Source: Methanocorpusculum parvum (GTDB lineage: Archaea; Halobacteriota; Methanomicrobia; Methanomicrobiales; Methanocorpusculaceae). From it: 64,000 nucleotides of DNA. The notes beneath the pieces are model-generated. The model saw only the letters and a list, made by a program, of their open reading frames with translations, was not told the DNA's origin and ran no database searches. Location of the stretch: NCBI GenBank assembly GCA_002287215.1, contig LMVO01000047.1, positions 1-64,000 of the forward strand, given 5' to 3'. This document shows, piece by piece, positions 7,920 through 16,347 of this stretch; the first letter of the stretch is position 1; each line of letters begins with the position of its first letter. Made by a program: the position numbers and the translations under genes.

Positions 7920-8891
7920 TCAGAGGTTTTCTGCCGCGGCGATGAAAGGTTTGGCGCCGGAGACTCTTCTGAAGAGTTTGAGCATCCACTTCTCTTTCCA
8001 AGTGTAGTTGAAGCTTCCTCCGGATGCATTCGGGTGCCCTCCTCCGCCGAACTGTCTGGCTATCAGGTGGCTGATCTCCGGAACACTGCGGAGAGAGAAC
8101 TTTCCATTGTCGAAGACAAGAAGTTCGATGTCGGTTTTCAGCTGCCTGCGTGCTTCTGCTGAGGTCTCGCTTGGGTAGCCGTAGGCCGGCATAACGGCGA
8201 TCGTGTATTTTCCCCGGTATATTTTCGCGGCTCTGATGCTTTTTTTCATACACTTGTTTTTGTCGTGCTCGATTTTCTCAAAGATGCGGGAGACTTCTTC
8301 GTCGATGATGATTCCTTTCGCGAGTTTGTCCCGGATGAGTCTGAGGTTTTCCTGTTTGGAGGTGACGATGCCGAGTTTTGCGGATCTTGGGTCCTGGTGT
8401 TTCCAGAGGTCGTAGTCACATACAACGCCGGCAACTTCGCGTGCGCTTTGATTGTCTTTGGCAAAGACCGAGGCAACGACGCCGGTGGCACATTTTGTCG
8501 TGTCTACGATGAGGGTCTGGACAAATGGTATGACCTTGTGTTTTTCCGCCTCGGTCCATTTGTGGTGGTCGTACCACTGGATGATCCAGCCTGCTGCGTG
8601 GGCTTTTCGTATCTGGTCTTCGACGCCGTTTTGATAACCGAGATCGCTGATGATGAGGGTGTCTCCTTTCCCGTTGCATCCGCCAACCTGCGCGAGAAAC
8701 CAGCCGAACCGCCCGACGGATGAGAAGAGGGTGAGGATCTCGTCGCCGAATGTCATCCGGCAGACCGCATCCGATCCTGCGGCGTCCAAGTCGTTATGGG
8801 TCAGGTGGACGATATGTGTGGTTCGTCCGACGATTTTTTCCTGAAGGGTCTGTTTATTGGTTCCGTTTTTTGTATTGGCGCTCTTGACCAT
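7920..8891 (-). CDS. DHH/DHHA1 family phosphoesterase
   Basis: A 323-aa phosphoesterase with the DHH-type motifs THNDLDAAG, ISDLG, YDHHK and the DHHA1 signature GGGGHPNASGG near the C-terminus. Members cleave small oligonucleotides, cyclic dinucleotides or phosphodiesters; the exact substrate is not readable. An ATG at 8939 is in frame, but the likely TATA element at 8945-8956 leaves too little room for it, so ATG 8891 is preferred. It is divergent from tRNA-Phe. Confidence 0.85.
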   Translation of the reverse strand: MVKSANTKNGTNKQTLQEKIVGRTTHIVHLTHNDLDAAGSDAVCRMTFGDEILTLFSSVGRFGWFLAQVGGCNGKGDTLIISDLGYQNGVEDQIRKAHAAGWIIQWYDHHKWTEAEKHKVIPFVQTLIVDTTKCATGVVASVFAKDNQSAREVAGVVCDYDLWKHQDPRSAKLGIVTSKQENLRLIRDKLAKGIIIDEEVSRIFEKIEHDKNKCMKKSIRAAKIYRGKYTIAVMPAYGYPSETSAEARRQLKTDIELLVFDNGKFSLRSVPEISHLIARQFGGGGHPNASGGSFNYTWKEKWMLKLFRRVSGAKPFIAAAENL

Positions 8892-8944
8892 TGTGTAGTA
8901 GTGGGTTTTTGGAATGGATAAGGTGTTTGAGAGATGCAATCAGA

Positions 8945-8956
8945 TTATTATAAATA
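8945..8956. promoter_or_regulatory. AT-rich box shared by the DHH gene and tRNA-Phe
   Basis: TTATTATAAATA is near-symmetric. It lies 30-40 bases before tRNA-Phe on the plus strand and about 55 before the DHH start on the minus strand. It could serve as TATA element for either direction. Confidence 0.4.
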
Positions 8957-8985
8957 GTTATTATGCTAACATTAGTTACGCAAGA

Positions 8986-9058
8986 GCCTTTATAGCTCAG
9001 TCGGGAGAGCGCCAGACTGAAGATCTGGTTGTCGCCGGTTCAATTCCGGCTGAAGGCA
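8986..9058 (+). tRNA. tRNA-Phe (GAA)
   Basis: A 73-base cloverleaf: acceptor GCCTTTA pairs with TGAAGGC, anticodon stem CCAGA/TCTGG with loop CTGAAGA (anticodon GAA at 9019-9021), T-arm GCCGG-TTCAATT-CCGGC, discriminator A. CCA is not encoded. An eight-base T-run follows at about 9070 and probably ends transcription. Confidence 0.96.
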
Positions 9059-9154
9059 TGCTATTGTCCTTTTTTTTAAATTGTGATCACCGCTATTTAT
9101 GTGATTTGTTGATCGTCGATAATTTCGCGCAAGTTCTATTAAAAAAAGTAAAAA

Positions 9155-10423
9155 TTATGAATACATCCCGTCGGGGATCGGCGTGAGCTTTGCGTTCCTT
9201 CCCTGTTTCACCGCCGTTATCGCCTGAACAAAATCCTCTCCGGAGATCTTTGTCCTCCCTGCCCGGACGGCGTTCATACCTGCCTCAACACAGATGGCCA
9301 TAAGCTCAGATCCGTTCATATTCTCCGTCTCCTTCGCGATCTTCTCCAGTGAAACGGTCCTGTTCAGATGCATCTTTTTTGTGTGGATAGCAAGGATCAT
9401 TCTCCGTCCCTCCTCATCCGGAAGCGGGAACTCAATGATCCGGTCGAATCTTCCCGGGCGGAGCAGCGCCTGATCCAGAATATCCATCCGGTTCGTCGCC
9501 GCGATGATCTTCACATTTCCCCGGGTATTGAACCCGTCAAGTTCGGATAACAGCTGCATCAGTGTCCGGTTCACCTCATGATCCCCGGCTGAATACGCTT
9601 CATTGCTGCGTGAGGAACCGATCGCGTCGATCTCGTCGATGAATATGATCGCCGGCGCCTTTTCCCGTGCAAGGGCAAACAGCTCTCTGACGAGCCGCGC
9701 CCCCTCTCCGATATACTTCTGCACGAGTTCGGACCCCACGACCCGGATGAATGCGGCGTTCGTCTCATGAGAAACCGCTTTTGCGAGCAGCGTCTTTCCC
9801 GTACCCGGCGGACCCACAAGCAGGACCCCTTTCGGCGGCTCGATGCCCACCTTTTCAAACAGCTCCGGTTTCAGGAGCGGGAGTTCCACCGCTTCCCGGA
9901 GAAGGATCTTCTGCCGGTCGAGTCCGCCGATATCCTCGTAGTTCACCTCAGGCGCCCTCTCCACCTCCATACCCGAGATCATCGTATCATATTTGTTCGG
10001 CAGCACCTCTACAAGAACAAACGACTGGGGATGCAGAGCGCACTGTCTTCCCGGAACAAGCTCCGCTGAATTGACTGTCTCGCTCACTTTCGAAAGAAAC
10101 TGCGGGCCTGTCGTGCTTCGAACGATGACCCGGTCACCGGATGCGAGCGCCTCAATCGTTCCGATCACCAGCGGAGGAGTGCGATATTGTTCCAGCTCGC
10201 CTTTGAGTTTTTTTGCCTCGCGTTTATACTGATCCCTTTCCGATTCCACAGCTGCCGACTGCAGTCTGAGCTGCCGGACCGTCTCACGCAGCTCGTAGTT
10301 GCGTCCCTCGAGGGCAATATTGGTCTTTCTGAGTTGTGCAAGCTCCTCTGATGAAATAACCGGTTCTACCGAGATGGTCGGCTTGATCACATCCGGGTCG
10401 TCATCCTGCCCTGGTTCAGTCAT
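9155..10423 (-). CDS. pan: Proteasome-activating nucleotidase PAN
   Basis: The hexameric AAA+ unfoldase that feeds the 20S proteasome. In order: N-terminal coiled coil (about 25-85), OB subdomain, AAA module with Walker A GPPGTGKT (about 203-210), Walker B IIFIDEID, and sensor/arginine region RPGRFDR. The C-terminus is MYS, a hydrophobic-Tyr-x (HbYX) tail that docks into the alpha ring to open the gate. Length 422 aa is normal. The proteasome alpha subunit is encoded at 41049. Monocistronic and divergent from the MBF1-like gene. Confidence 0.96.
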   Translation of the reverse strand: MTEPGQDDDPDVIKPTISVEPVISSEELAQLRKTNIALEGRNYELRETVRQLRLQSAAVESERDQYKREAKKLKGELEQYRTPPLVIGTIEALASGDRVIVRSTTGPQFLSKVSETVNSAELVPGRQCALHPQSFVLVEVLPNKYDTMISGMEVERAPEVNYEDIGGLDRQKILLREAVELPLLKPELFEKVGIEPPKGVLLVGPPGTGKTLLAKAVSHETNAAFIRVVGSELVQKYIGEGARLVRELFALAREKAPAIIFIDEIDAIGSSRSNEAYSAGDHEVNRTLMQLLSELDGFNTRGNVKIIAATNRMDILDQALLRPGRFDRIIEFPLPDEEGRRMILAIHTKKMHLNRTVSLEKIAKETENMNGSELMAICVEAGMNAVRAGRTKISGEDFVQAITAVKQGRNAKLTPIPDGMYS

Positions 10424-10591
10424 GGTATTACCCTATGTTTGGTATATCTGATGAATTGAGTAAAGTATCTTTCGGAATGCCGTATCTGGTGTTTTGAGGA
10501 AAATGCTGAAAAATCATCTGACTGCGGACCCTTCGGCTGTCCACTGATTGCCGGATAGGAAAAGGGTTAATGTATGCGAGGGAAAATATAG

Positions 10592-11122
10592 ATGAGCGAG
10601 TATATCATGCAGACAGAATATTGTGAGTTATGCGGGGCAGCAATGACAAAGAAAGGCAAACTGGTGCAGATCGAGGGGGCTAAACCCATGAGGGTTTGTG
10701 ATAAGTGCGCCAAACTCGGTACCGAGGTCCAGGCTCCCCGTGCTCCGGTCCAGTCGTTCGGCCGCCCGACGGTCGTGACGAAGACCCCCTCAAAGGGAAG
10801 TCAGCAGCAGGCGAACCGCAAGCGGGATATGTTCGATTTCATCGAGGGCGATATCGTTGAGGATTATCCTCAGAAGATCGCAGCCGCCCGCCTGGCAAAG
10901 GGTTTTTCCCAGAAGGATCTTGCGTTTGTTTTGAAGATGCAGGAGGGAGATATCAAGAAGTTCGAACGCGGCGACCGTGCGCCGACCGAGGCGGAACGAA
11001 AGAAGCTTGAGAAGGAACTTGACATCGTGCTTCTGGATACGGCAGATGATGATGATAAACTGCAAAAGGGCGGGGTCGCGTCGACAACGCTCGGAGATGT
11101 TCTGCAGGTGAAGAGGAAATAA
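10592..11122 (+). CDS. MBF1-like HTH transcription factor
   Basis: Archaeal multiprotein bridging factor type: N-terminal zinc ribbon (YCELCGAAM ... VCDKCAKL, about residues 10-42), a flexible basic linker and a C-terminal Cro/XRE helix-turn-helix (about 85-145, [17 protein letters not shown]). The 176-aa length fits. It is thought to bridge TBP and other factors or associate with ribosomes. GAGGG lies upstream of the ATG. Its TAA shares one base with the ATG of tpiA, so they form an operon. Confidence 0.9.
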   Translation: MSEYIMQTEYCELCGAAMTKKGKLVQIEGAKPMRVCDKCAKLGTEVQAPRAPVQSFGRPTVVTKTPSKGSQQQANRKRDMFDFIEGDIVEDYPQKIAAARLAKGFSQKDLAFVLKMQEGDIKKFERGDRAPTEAERKKLEKELDIVLLDTADDDDKLQKGGVASTTLGDVLQVKRK

Positions 11123-11787
11123 TGTCGTCGCCGCTTATTCTTGTGAACTTCAAGTCATATCGTGAAGGGGCGGGCAATTCGGCAGGGCAGATCGGTTCTG
11201 CCGCGGAGCTCGTTATGCAGGAGTCAGGGGTCACGATCGGGGTCGCTCCGCAGTTTGTGGAGCTGCACCCGTTCTGCAGGCATTACGAGATCCCGGTGTA
11301 TGCTCAGCACATCGATGCGGTGGAAGGGGCATTCACCGGCAGGATCCCTGCATTCACCGTGCGGGCGGCGGGCTGTGTGGGTTCGCTGATCAATCACTCG
11401 GAACGCCGGCTGACGATCGCGGAGATCGAGGCATGCGTGGAGGCGGCGAAGTTCAATCATCTGGAGTCGGTGGTCTGCACGAATAATGTGGGAGTTTCCG
11501 CGGCGGCGGCGGCGTTTTCGCCGACATATGTCGCGGTCGAGCCGCCGGAGCTGATCGGATCAGGAATCTCGGTCACAAAGGCGAATCCGGATATCATCAG
11601 AAACTCGGTCGCTGCAGTGAAACGGATCAGCCCGGAGGTGAAGGTCCTCTGCGGTGCAGGCATCCAGTCGGGTGAGTGCGTGAAGACCGCGGTCGATCTT
11701 GGAGCGGACGGTGTTCTGCTGGCTTCAAGCGTGGTGAAGGCGAAGGACCCGGAAGAGGTTCTCCGCAATCTGGTGTCTCTGCTGTAA
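11122..11787 (+). CDS. tpiA: Triosephosphate isomerase (archaeal type)
   Basis: Interconverts dihydroxyacetone phosphate and glyceraldehyde 3-phosphate. The 221-aa length is the short archaeal form. Visible motifs: NFKSY near the N-terminus, NHSERR for the catalytic His region, [11 protein letters not shown] containing the catalytic Glu, and GAGIQSG for phosphate binding. One-base overlap with the upstream MBF1-like gene. A T-run at about 11801 probably ends the message. Confidence 0.94.
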   Translation: MSSPLILVNFKSYREGAGNSAGQIGSAAELVMQESGVTIGVAPQFVELHPFCRHYEIPVYAQHIDAVEGAFTGRIPAFTVRAAGCVGSLINHSERRLTIAEIEACVEAAKFNHLESVVCTNNVGVSAAAAAFSPTYVAVEPPELIGSGISVTKANPDIIRNSVAAVKRISPEVKVLCGAGIQSGECVKTAVDLGADGVLLASSVVKAKDPEEVLRNLVSLL

Positions 11788-11909
11788 AATACTCTGATCT
11801 TCTTTTTTTCGGTCAGATTTTATCCCCGGGTAAATGATTAAGGGGATTGAGCGGTCAACAATAATTATGATGAAATGACTGCAGGAATACTCCTCTGCGG
11901 AGAGATCAG

Positions 11910-12611
11910 ATGAACACTGAGGATAAGCCGATCATCGCGGCGTTTCCTTTGCGGGGAGAATGGCTTTCTCCAAACACGCCCGGGACAAAAATACCGAGTC
12001 ACGGCACAGACCGGTTTGGAACACGCTATGCGTATGACTTTATTCAGGTGGACTGGAAGAGAAAGGGCCGCCCTGCCTATCGCGTGAGTTTCCTGCACTA
12101 TCTTCTCTTCGGGGTCCCCTTAAAGGAGTATTGCTGCTGGGGCCAAAACGTGTATGCGCCGTGCGGCGGGACCGTTCTCCGGGCAGAGGACGGCTGCGAA
12201 GAACGGCCGCGCACGCATTTTCTCTCGGACCTTGTCAACGCATACAAAAATGCGCATTATTTCGATCCGGCAAAGGACGATGTACAACAGGTTGCGGGCA
12301 ACTACATCATTCTGCAGTGCGGCAAAAATGTCTACGCTGCGCTCGTCCATCTTCAAAAAGGATCGATCTTTGTTACTCCCGGACAGAAAATCAGCAAAGG
12401 GGATCTGCTTGGAAGCGTGGGTCACTCCGGCAATTCGTTTGCCCCTCATCTGCATTTTCAGCTTATGGACAGCAGCGACATAGCGACGGCAAACGGCATT
12501 CCGTGTGCTTTTGAAAAGTATGAGGTCTGTCAAAACGGCGTATGGATCCCGGTTTCTAACGATATTCCGACAAATAAAGACAAAATCAGGGCGTCTCCGC
12601 AATCATTCTGA
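11910..12611 (+). CDS. M23 (LytM-like) metallopeptidase domain protein
   Basis: The 233-aa protein has zinc-site features of the M23 family: a HGTDRFGTRYAYDF segment (H-x3-D type), a GNYIILQCG strand, H of ALVHLQKGS, and HLHFQ near the end. No signal peptide is visible, so it may be cytoplasmic. M23 enzymes normally cut peptidoglycan cross-links, and these archaea lack murein, so its substrate is unclear; lateral acquisition is possible. GGAGAG lies 5 bases before the ATG, and a 12-codon frame starting at 11875 overlaps the start as ATGA. Confidence 0.75.
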   Translation: MNTEDKPIIAAFPLRGEWLSPNTPGTKIPSHGTDRFGTRYAYDFIQVDWKRKGRPAYRVSFLHYLLFGVPLKEYCCWGQNVYAPCGGTVLRAEDGCEERPRTHFLSDLVNAYKNAHYFDPAKDDVQQVAGNYIILQCGKNVYAALVHLQKGSIFVTPGQKISKGDLLGSVGHSGNSFAPHLHFQLMDSSDIATANGIPCAFEKYEVCQNGVWIPVSNDIPTNKDKIRASPQSF

Positions 12612-12681
12612 TCAGGATGTTCCCCCTCTTTTCTGCCGTTATCACGGCCTCTCCAAAGTATGTTTTTGGAAACTCTTCATT

Positions 12682-12693
12682 ATTAATATATTT
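12682..12693 (+). promoter_or_regulatory. TATA-like box of the first hcp gene
   Basis: ATTAATATATTT lies about 46 bases before the ATG at 12739. A GAGGT ribosome site sits between (about 12726-12730), which fits a short 5' leader. Confidence 0.4.
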
Positions 12694-12738
12694 GTCGATA
12701 ATATGATTAGTATACAAAAGATAGCGAGGTAAAAAAAC

Positions 12739-14316
12739 ATGTATTGTCAGCAATGTCAGGAATCAAAAATCCCCGCCTGCTCCCTTGGGGGCGTATGCGG
12801 AAAAAGCAAAACGACCGCCGCATATCAGGACGCCGTCCTCTATGCCCTCTCGGGACTTGCCTACCGGCTTGAAGCCGCAGGAAAAACCGTCGACCCGTTC
12901 GCTGCAGAAGTTCTCTTCGCAACGCTCACCAACGTCAGTTTCGACAACGCCCGCTTTTCTGTCTATCTCGAACGGATCATAGCCCAGAGAGACAGACTCC
13001 CCAAAGTCGCTGGCGAACCTGCCGAGTGCTCCTGGAATCCCTCCTCCGAAGAAGACATCCTCAGCGCAAAAGAGATCTCCCTTGATGCAATCGAAAATGC
13101 AGACATCCGCTCTCTGTATTCTCTGCTTCTCTTCGGACTCAAAGGTCTTGCAGCCTACTACTCCCATGCAGTCGTCCTTGGAAAAACCGACGACACCATT
13201 CTTTCGTTCATCACCAAAGGTCTTGCCTCCCGGTCAAAACCGCTCTCGGCGGATGAAAGGACCGCGCTTGTTCTCGAATGCGGAAAGGTCGGCGTCACCT
13301 GCCTTGCCCTTTTGGACACGGCAAACCACGCATACGGCGTCCCTGAGATCACCAAAGTCAACACGACGCCCGGAAACCGCCCGGGGATCTTGGTCACCGG
13401 TCACGACTTAAAAGACCTCAAAGACCTCCTGCAGGCAACACAGAATGCAGGGATCGACATCTACACCCACGGCGAAATGCTTCCGGCGCATGCCTATCCC
13501 GCATTAAAAAAGTATCCGCACCTCAAAGGAAACTACGGAACCTCCTGGGCGAACCAGAGAGCGGAGATGGCGAAATTCAACGGCCCGATCCTGTTTACGA
13601 CCAACTGTCTTGTGCCGCCCGGACCGGAGTATAAACACCTCGTGTTCACGACCGGCGCCGTAGGATTCCCCGGATGTCACCACATCCCCGACTCGCCGAA
13701 CGGAAAGGACTTCTCGCTCCTGATCGATCTGGCTCGGAGAGCTGCTCCGCCTACCGATCTGCACACGCCGGAACTTCTTACCGGCTGCGCCCACGAGGCG
13801 GTACTTTCGCTCGCCGGCAAAGTGATCGAACTCATCAACACCGGAAAGATCAGACGGTTTGTGGTAATGGCAGGCTGCGACGGCAGGGATCCGGCACGAA
13901 GCTACTACACAGAATTTGCCAAAGCTCTCCCGAAAGACACCGTCATCTTAACCGCGGGATGCGCAAAATACCGGTACAACGCCCTTGACCTCGGCGACAT
14001 CGACGGGATCCCCAGAGTTCTCGATGCAGGACAGTGCAATGATTCCTACAGTCTTGTGGTCATCGCCCTTGCCCTTGCAGATGCCTTCAAATGCGGCGTA
14101 AACGAGCTGCCGATCTCCTACAACATCGCCTGGTATGAACAAAAGGCGGTCCTTGTGCTGCTCGCTCTCCTCTCGCTCGGCGTCAAAGACATCATGCTCG
14201 GTCCCTCCCTCCCGACCTTCGTTACACCGGCCGTTTTGGATGTGCTCGTCAAGACGTTTGGTCTGCAGCCTTCAACGACCGTTGATGCCGACTTACAAAC
14301 CCTTAAGTGTGTGTAA
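12739..14316 (+). CDS. hcp: Hybrid cluster protein (hydroxylamine reductase), copy 1
   Basis: A 525-aa iron-sulphur enzyme. The N-terminal cluster motif is C-x2-C-x7-C-x5-C, one residue shorter in the middle spacer than copy 2. Hybrid-cluster ligands are recognisable: GHDLKDL (His), THGEMLPAH (Glu), TTNCLV, MAGCDGRD, TAGCAKYRY and DAGQCNDS (Cys). Hcp proteins reduce hydroxylamine in vitro and act on nitric oxide in bacteria; the physiological role in methanogens is likely nitrosative or oxidative defence. GAGGT lies about 8 bases before the ATG. The ferredoxin-like gene follows in 29 bases. Confidence 0.94.
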   Translation: MYCQQCQESKIPACSLGGVCGKSKTTAAYQDAVLYALSGLAYRLEAAGKTVDPFAAEVLFATLTNVSFDNARFSVYLERIIAQRDRLPKVAGEPAECSWNPSSEEDILSAKEISLDAIENADIRSLYSLLLFGLKGLAAYYSHAVVLGKTDDTILSFITKGLASRSKPLSADERTALVLECGKVGVTCLALLDTANHAYGVPEITKVNTTPGNRPGILVTGHDLKDLKDLLQATQNAGIDIYTHGEMLPAHAYPALKKYPHLKGNYGTSWANQRAEMAKFNGPILFTTNCLVPPGPEYKHLVFTTGAVGFPGCHHIPDSPNGKDFSLLIDLARRAAPPTDLHTPELLTGCAHEAVLSLAGKVIELINTGKIRRFVVMAGCDGRDPARSYYTEFAKALPKDTVILTAGCAKYRYNALDLGDIDGIPRVLDAGQCNDSYSLVVIALALADAFKCGVNELPISYNIAWYEQKAVLVLLALLSLGVKDIMLGPSLPTFVTPAVLDVLVKTFGLQPSTTVDADLQTLKCV

Positions 14317-14345
14317 CCACACACTTCCCTATTTGGAACAGGATC

Positions 14346-15041
14346 ATGCTGAGAAAAATCATCAGAATCGACGAAGAAAAATGCAATGGATGCGGAGAGT
14401 GCGCCAAGGCCTGCCATGAAGGCGCCATCCAGATGGTGGACGGCAAGGCAAAGCTCGTTTTCGAGAACTACTGTGATGGTCTTGGCGACTGTCTTCCCGT
14501 CTGTCCGACGGACGCGATCTCGTTTGAAGAACGTGAAGCCCCGGCATATAACGAAGCTGCCGTGAAAGAGGCAAAAATGAACGCCCCCGCTCCCCTTCCC
14601 TGCGGATGTCCCGGGACCGAATCGAAGGTCATCAAACGCGAGCAAACCTGCAAGGTCGACGCTCCCTCTCCACAGTCCAGTCAGCTCTCTCACTGGCCTG
14701 TGCAGATCAAACTTGTTCCGGTCAATGCCCCGTATTTTGACGGCGCACATCTGCTGATCGCGGCGGATTGTACTGCCTATGCGTACGGGAATTTCCATAA
14801 CGAGTTTATCCGGAACAAGACGGTGATCGTCGGCTGCCCGAAACTGGACGCGGTCGATTATACCGAAAAGCTGACGGCGATCATCAAGAATAATAATATC
14901 CAAAGCATGACCGTTGTCAGAATGGAGGTCCCGTGCTGCGGAGGTCTCGAAGCAGCTGCAAAGAATGCTCTCAAAGCCAGCGGGAAGTTTATTCCCTGGC
15001 AGATCGTGACCATCTCAACGGACGGCAGGATCATTTCGTGA
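14346..15041 (+). CDS. Cysteine-rich 4Fe-4S ferredoxin, likely Hcp partner
   Basis: The 231-aa protein starts with two [4Fe-4S] motifs (CNGCGECAKACHEG and the gapped CDGLGDCLPVCP) in about the first 65 residues. A linker with further cysteines (PCGCPG, QTC) and a C-terminal domain with ADCTAYAYG, GCPKLD and PCCGG follow. The ATG at 14346 begins MLRKIIRID, the natural start of such domains; the frame further upstream overlaps the end of hcp. Its position 3' of hcp implies electron delivery to Hcp. Confidence 0.88.
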   Translation: MLRKIIRIDEEKCNGCGECAKACHEGAIQMVDGKAKLVFENYCDGLGDCLPVCPTDAISFEEREAPAYNEAAVKEAKMNAPAPLPCGCPGTESKVIKREQTCKVDAPSPQSSQLSHWPVQIKLVPVNAPYFDGAHLLIAADCTAYAYGNFHNEFIRNKTVIVGCPKLDAVDYTEKLTAIIKNNNIQSMTVVRMEVPCCGGLEAAAKNALKASGKFIPWQIVTISTDGRIIS

Positions 15042-15096
15042 ACCGGAAACGAACCTGGTTCAAGTAATTTTTCACGCTCCTCCTAAACGCAGTGAA

Positions 15097-15130
15097 GCAG
15101 ACGGATCTCTCCGGTCTGCAGCCTTTTTTT
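15097..15130 (+). terminator. Hairpin plus T-run after the hcp-ferredoxin pair
   Basis: GCAGACGG pairs with CCGGTCTGC (one bulged C) around a six-base loop and is followed by a run of seven T. It is 56 bases after the ferredoxin stop and before the SDR promoter. Confidence 0.55.
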
Positions 15131-15277
15131 CGTCGCTTTTGAAAGTCACCAGCCTTTTGGATGTCTGATTTATCACACAAACCTTTATCTTTGTATAAAC
15201 GAATGGGGAAATCAGTCCAAGATTGTGCTGAATGACCGAGTATTTGCATGAGAGCGCTGAGGACTGAGGTTACAAAA

Positions 15278-16045
15278 ATGAGCACATTATTTGATTTAAC
15301 CGGCAAAGTGGCCGCCGTTACCGGCGCCTCTTCAGGTCTTGGTCTGCAGATGGCAAAAGCGCTTGCCCGTCAGGGAGCCGATGTGGCGCTTCTTGCGCGA
15401 AGGATCGAAAAATTACACGAGGCAAAAGCTGAGATCGAGAAAATTGGAGTGCGCTGCCTCCCGGTCCAGTGTGATGTTTTAGATAATGCGCAGATCACTG
15501 CGGCTGTTAAAACCATCAAGGATCATTACGGAAAGATCGACATCCTCGTAAATAATGCCGGCATCGGGCTGTTTGCCCCTGCCGAAGAGACCCCTGACGA
15601 ACTCTGGAACAAAATGGTCGATATGAACCTCAGCAGTGTGTTCTTTGTCGCCCGCGAGTTCGGCAAAGAGATGGTCCGAAATAAGTACGGCAAGATCATC
15701 AACACGGGATCGATCCACAGCAGTGTGGCGATGTCGGGTCTGCCGCTCAGCGCCTACTGTTCGACCAAAGGCGCGGTCCTGATGATGACCAAGGCGCTCG
15801 CAAACGAATGGGCAAAGTACAATATCACGGTCAATGCGATAGGTCCGGCCTACTTCCCAAGTGAAATGACCGATGCGGTCATAAGCGACCCGGCGTTTCA
15901 GGAGGTCGTCAAAACCTACTGCCCTATGCAGAGAACAGGAAGAGAGGGCGAGCTCGACGGTGCTGTCGTCTACTTCGCATCGGATGCATCCAGCTATACT
16001 ACCGGGCAGCTTCTGTCAATTGACGGCGGCTGGACCGCGATCTAG
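15278..16045 (+). CDS. Short-chain dehydrogenase/reductase
   Basis: A 255-aa classical SDR: TGASSGLG nucleotide motif at about residue 16, NNAG near residue 90, catalytic Ser in GSIHSS, and Y-x3-K in AYCSTKGA, with a C-terminal DGGWTAI. The overall pattern resembles gluconate 5-dehydrogenase-type enzymes, but substrate cannot be read. ATG at 15278 is chosen because GAGGT lies about 9 bases upstream; ten extra codons in the open frame are unlikely. It has its own TATA-like promoter (TTTGTATAAACG near 15190). A T-run follows the stop at about 16073. Confidence 0.85.
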   Translation: MSTLFDLTGKVAAVTGASSGLGLQMAKALARQGADVALLARRIEKLHEAKAEIEKIGVRCLPVQCDVLDNAQITAAVKTIKDHYGKIDILVNNAGIGLFAPAEETPDELWNKMVDMNLSSVFFVAREFGKEMVRNKYGKIINTGSIHSSVAMSGLPLSAYCSTKGAVLMMTKALANEWAKYNITVNAIGPAYFPSEMTDAVISDPAFQEVVKTYCPMQRTGREGELDGAVVYFASDASSYTTGQLLSIDGGWTAI

Positions 16046-16121
16046 GTTTGGATCCGGGCGTCCTTACCCATCCTATTTTTTTCCTGAAAAGTTGTGATAA
16101 GAGGGAATAATGTGGCTGCGG

Positions 16122-16310
16122 GCGTGAGGCGGGACCTTGTGGTCCCTTTGTTGAGGCGGGTTGGACGCGGAACGCGGCCGACCTCAGCTGAGCAAACCGA
16201 TGGTTTGCGGCCAAGCCGATAGACGTGCGAGTAAATCTTTGATTTGCGGCCAGCGACCCGCACGCAAAAAGCAGCCGGCCAAACACCCCGGGAAAGATCC
16301 GGGAGTACCG
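16122..16310 (+). ncRNA. Candidate structured RNA: cluster of perfect hairpins
   Basis: This 302-base gap holds several strong inverted repeats: GGGACC-TTGT-GGTCCC (16131-16146); GGTTGG/CCGACC (16159-16164 with 16178-16183, one wobble); GCAAACC-GAT-GGTTTGC (16192-16208); GTAAATC-TTT-GATTTGC (16231-16247, one wobble); CCCGG/CCGGG (16287-16303). GCGTG at 16122-16126 can close with CACGC at 16261-16265. The third and fourth hairpins are 39 bases apart and both lead into GGCCA. It is GC-rich and non-coding in appearance. Strand is a guess. Confidence 0.35.
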
Positions 16311-16347
16311 TAAAATGCTTATAACAACCCCTCTAAATTGTTAGTCA

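Noticed and set aside
11875-11913. 12-codon frame overlapping the M23 gene start as ATGA
   Set aside because: The M23 gene has its own well-spaced ribosome site, so coupling is not needed; recorded only as a possibility.
16042-16286. Minus-strand frames across the hairpin cluster
   Set aside because: Their repeated Gly-Arg-Lys segments come from the paired hairpin sequence and not from protein constraint.
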